From: Anaerolineales bacterium
Lineage (GTDB): Bacteria > Chloroflexota > Anaerolineae > Anaerolineales > Villigracilaceae
Assembly (NCBI GenBank): GCA_025056515.1
Contig: JANWWB010000409.1
Location: 1-6,644 of the forward strand
DNA: 6,644 nt
Reading direction: 5' to 3'
Shown piece by piece: positions 4,143-6,644 of the stretch. The stretch's first letter is position 1, and every line of letters begins with the position of its first letter. The position numbers and the translations under genes are program-made. The notes under the pieces were generated by a model. The model was not told the DNA's origin and searched no databases. It saw only the letters and a list, made by a program, of their open reading frames with translations.

Positions 4143-6644
4143 ATGCCCACTTTACACCTGGTCTCGCATACCCATTGGGACCGCGAATGGTACCGTACCT
4201 TCCAGCAGTTCCGTCTTCGCCTGGTCCACCTGATGGATAGCTTGCTTCATCTTCTGGATAGCGACCGGAATTTTAAACACTTCATGCTCGATGGTCAAAC
4301 CATCATCCTCGAAGACTACCTGCAAATGCGCCCCGAGAACGAGGAAAAGCTGCGCCACTACATCCGCGATAGACGCATCCTCATCGGACCCTGGTACATC
4401 CTGCCGGATGAGTTCCTTGTCAGCCCGGAAGCTACCATCCGCAATCTGTTGACGGGCGATCGCCTGTGCCGCCGCTTTGGGCCGAAAATGCGCGTCGGCT
4501 ACATCCCCGACCCCTTTGGCCACATCGGCCAAATGCCTCAAATCTTGCAAGGCTTCAACATCCATACCGCCTGCGTCCAGCGAGGGCTCTCTGATGAACC
4601 CTGCGAGTTCTGGTGGGAAGCGCCTGATGGTTCGCGCGTCTTCATGGCCTATCTGCGCGATGGCTACGGAAATGCCGCCGGCTTGCCGACCTCCGAGTCA
4701 CAGCGCTTCATCACCGAGGTTAAACGCCTGCGCGATTCACTTCTGCCACACTCGCTCTCAGGCAGGCACCTCCTGCTCATGCATGGTACCGATCACATGG
4801 AACCGCCGCCCGACACATCTTACGCTATCGCTGCAGCGCGCCGCCAATTAGACGGCGATGAACTTATCCACTCCACCCTGCCCGATTACCTGACCTCCGT
4901 CCAAGCCTCGCTGCGTCGCGAGACTCTAACGGTCGTGAGAGGCGAACTGCGCAACCCCAAGCGTTTCCATCTCCTACCGGGTGTTCTCTCGACCCGTATG
5001 TGGATTAAGCAGCGCAACCGCGCCTGTGAGACCCTGCTGGAAAAATGGGCCGAACCGTTCTCCACCTTTGCGCGTTGGAATATTCAAACATTGAAACAGG
5101 CAAACAGGGAAACATTCCAGCCTTCCAACATCCTTCGCGAAGCTTGGAAGCTGCTTATGCAGTGCCACCCACACGATTCCATCTGCGGTTGCTCGATTGA
5201 CCAGGTGCACGATGAGATGCGCCCGCGTTTCGACCAGGTAGAGCAAATCGGCGAGGAAATCACCCGACAAAGCCTCGACCTGATTAGCAGGCAAATCCAT
5301 ACCAGCGCGTTTCAATCCTCAATCAACAATCCTCAATCTGCCATTCTCGTCTTCAACCCGCTTTCCTTCACACGCACCGATACCGTCAGCCTGGAAGTCG
5401 AAAGCTCCGTCCCCTTTAACCTACTGGATGAGAGTGGCAAACTTGTACCTTATCAGCTCATGGGCTTGGGTGGCAAAGAACTCGTCCATGCCGAGATGTC
5501 TGCTGCTGAACTGGGCAATCTCTACGGCAACATTCGCGATGGACGCGTGATGGGGCTTTCTATCTTGGAGGTTGAAATCGAGCGCCAAGATGCAACGGTT
5601 TATCTGACCGCTCACGTCAGCGAGACCCGCCCACCGGACCTGGCCGCTTGGGGACGCGCTCTGAGCGAAATCGAGTCCTTGCTGGCCGATCCGACTGTCA
5701 AGACTTTTCGCGTGCGCGCGCTGGCTACGGACAAAGCTCGCATCACCTTCACCGCCTCGGACATCCCAGGCCTCGGCTGGCGTACCTTTTACCTGGTTCC
5801 ACGTCCAGGCACGGAAGCCACCCCTACCCGCCTCCCACCCCAGGCGCGCCAGCTGCTCCCCCTAGCAAAACTGCCCTTTGTACAGAAACTGACCACCCGT
5901 CCAAGGCGCGCCCGCCCGCCGTACCGTATTGAAAATGAGTTCTTCACGGTAGAAGTTGAGCGTGATGGGACACTAACCTTGAGCGATAAAACCAGCAAGA
6001 CCGTCTATTGCGGCCTCAACCGCTTCGTAGATGGAGGCGACTGCGGCGACGAGTATAACTACGCCCCACCCGCCGCCGACCGGCTGGTCACGCCGCGCCT
6101 GCGCCGCGTCTCCCTTGCCCAAGGCTTGACCCGGCAAACCCTGACGCTGGAACTGGAACTGTCCACCCCGGCCACCCTCACCCCCGACCGAAAATCCCGC
6201 TCAAAAGAAACAGTCCTCAACCGCATCACATCCTATATCACACTGACACGTGGCGTTCCCCGTGTGGATATACGAACTCTAGTCAACAACAACGCCCGCG
6301 ACCATCGCCTGCGCGTCCACTTTCCTGCCCCCTTTAAAGTAGACAAGGCCGAACATGATGGGCATTTTGAGATTGTTGAGCGGCGTATCGGAATCCCGGA
6401 TTATGATGAGACATGGGTCGAACAGCCCCGCCCAGAGGTCCCACAGCGAGCTTTCACCAGCATCAGCGACGGCCAGAATCGGCTGACAATCGCCAACCGC
6501 GGCCTGCCAGAAGTCGAGGTTCGGCAAAACGCTTCCGGAAACGCCGAAATTGTTCTAACCCTGTTGCGCTGTGTGGGCTGGCTTTCGCGCGATGATTTCT
6601 CCACCCGCCGTGGCCACGCCGGTCCGTTCATCGAAACACCGGGA
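4143..6644 (+). CDS. GH38 alpha-mannosidase (mannosylglycerate-hydrolase-like), 3'-truncated by the window edge
   Basis: Zinc-dependent retaining alpha-mannosidase, probably cytoplasmic because no signal peptide is present. The frame has 834 sense codons and no stop; relatives have roughly 880-1000 residues, so the C-terminal end is missing. HTHWDREW (9-16) gives zinc ligands His11 and Asp13; IPDPFGH (121-127) gives the nucleophile and zinc ligand Asp123; HGTDHMEP (214-221) contains the likely acid/base Asp217; CHPHDSICGCS (341-351) gives zinc ligand His344. The catalytic domain spans about 1-270, the helical middle domain about 275-360, and the beta-sandwich C-terminal domain starts near 400 (ILVFNPLSFTRTD). 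It carries the GGDCGDEYNYAPP block (631-643) typical of the bacterial mannosylglycerate-hydrolase/MngB-like branch. Substrate could be mannosylglycerate, an alpha-mannoside oligosaccharide, or another alpha-mannosyl compound. An Arg/Pro-rich linker occupies about 559-593. Two stretches (313-330 and 390-400) look like intergenic repeat DNA translated in frame. Confidence 0.95.
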   Translation, partial: MPTLHLVSHTHWDREWYRTFQQFRLRLVHLMDSLLHLLDSDRNFKHFMLDGQTIILEDYLQMRPENEEKLRHYIRDRRILIGPWYILPDEFLVSPEATIRNLLTGDRLCRRFGPKMRVGYIPDPFGHIGQMPQILQGFNIHTACVQRGLSDEPCEFWWEAPDGSRVFMAYLRDGYGNAAGLPTSESQRFITEVKRLRDSLLPHSLSGRHLLLMHGTDHMEPPPDTSYAIAAARRQLDGDELIHSTLPDYLTSVQASLRRETLTVVRGELRNPKRFHLLPGVLSTRMWIKQRNRACETLLEKWAEPFSTFARWNIQTLKQANRETFQPSNILREAWKLLMQCHPHDSICGCSIDQVHDEMRPRFDQVEQIGEEITRQSLDLISRQIHTSAFQSSINNPQSAILVFNPLSFTRTDTVSLEVESSVPFNLLDESGKLVPYQLMGLGGKELVHAEMSAAELGNLYGNIRDGRVMGLSILEVEIERQDATVYLTAHVSETRPPDLAAWGRALSEIESLLADPTVKTFRVRALATDKARITFTASDIPGLGWRTFYLVPRPGTEATPTRLPPQARQLLPLAKLPFVQKLTTRPRRARPPYRIENEFFTVEVERDGTLTLSDKTSKTVYCGLNRFVDGGDCGDEYNYAPPAADRLVTPRLRRVSLAQGLTRQTLTLELELSTPATLTPDRKSRSKETVLNRITSYITLTRGVPRVDIRTLVNNNARDHRLRVHFPAPFKVDKAEHDGHFEIVERRIGIPDYDETWVEQPRPEVPQRAFTSISDGQNRLTIANRGLPEVEVRQNASGNAEIVLTLLRCVGWLSRDDFSTRRGHAGPFIETPG
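5079..5132. repeat. Low-complexity CAAACA/GAAACA-type repeat inside the GH38 gene
   Basis: A-rich, C-spaced DNA with CAAACA, GAAACAGG, CAAACAGG and GAAACATT followed by CCAGCCTTCCAACAT, unlike the GC-richer coding DNA on both sides. It encodes N313-I330 in the helical middle domain, between a WAEPF-like helix and the REAWKLLMQCHPHD segment, where I would expect only a short loop in relatives. The reading frame is kept. Confidence 0.5.
5313..5338. repeat. 12-bp direct repeat CAATCCTCAATC at a domain junction of GH38
   Basis: CAATCCTCAATC occurs at 5313-5324 and exactly at 5327-5338 (14-bp period, so the two copies are read in different frames). It encodes QSSINNPQS (391-399), a polar segment just before the beta-sandwich domain starts. 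The base pattern looks like intergenic repeat material rather than codon-selected sequence. Confidence 0.65.

Noticed and set aside
4152..4565. Minus-strand open frame of 137 codons opposite the GH38 N-terminus
   Set aside because: The plus strand encodes intact GH38 active-site motifs across the whole span; the antisense frame shows no domain.
4477..4851. Alternative plus-strand frame of 124 codons inside GH38
   Set aside because: Ser/Pro/Ala-rich translation without domain features, wholly inside the GH38 gene in another frame.

Overview
The window holds three same-strand (+) genes of carbohydrate metabolism, two of them cut by the window edges, separated by gaps rich in short degenerate repeats. 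In order: the 3' part of a GH1 beta-glycosidase (1-1164), a complete 839-residue polytopic membrane protein that joins an extracytoplasmic Rossmann-like/GATase-like domain to a polysaccharide-flippase-like bundle (1264-3783), a 359-bp gap with a GxxExxY (PDDEXK-type) gene fragment between repeat arrays of opposite orientation (3784-4142), and a GH38 alpha-mannosidase running off the right edge (4143-6644).

The base composition is moderately GC-rich. The combination of a GH38 of the mannosylglycerate-hydrolase type, a large fused flippase, intergenic CACAGATT-type repeats and GxxExxY debris suggests an environmental bacterium, most plausibly a Chloroflexota (Anaerolineae-like) genome. This is an inference from gene style and repeat type; no marker gene is present.

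Both glycosidases retain their visible active-site residues. GH38 has no signal peptide, so it should act in the cytoplasm; GH1 lacks its N-terminus here, but such enzymes are usually cytoplasmic. The membrane protein starts with a signal peptide, has about 195 residues outside, one anchoring helix, a charged cytoplasmic linker, and then about 12-14 helices resembling the MOP/Wzx flippase superfamily. The simplest reading is a locus for handling beta-glucosyl and alpha-mannosyl glycans, with the flippase moving a lipid-linked or free glycan and its ectodomain acting as a non-catalytic sensor or partner-binding module. Sequence alone does not show that the three genes are co-transcribed or share a substrate.

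The main oddities are the ectodomain-flippase fusion, the repeat-bounded nuclease-fold fragment, a copy of the same repeat family in front of the flippase gene, and two stretches of intergenic-looking repetitive DNA carried in frame inside the GH38 gene.
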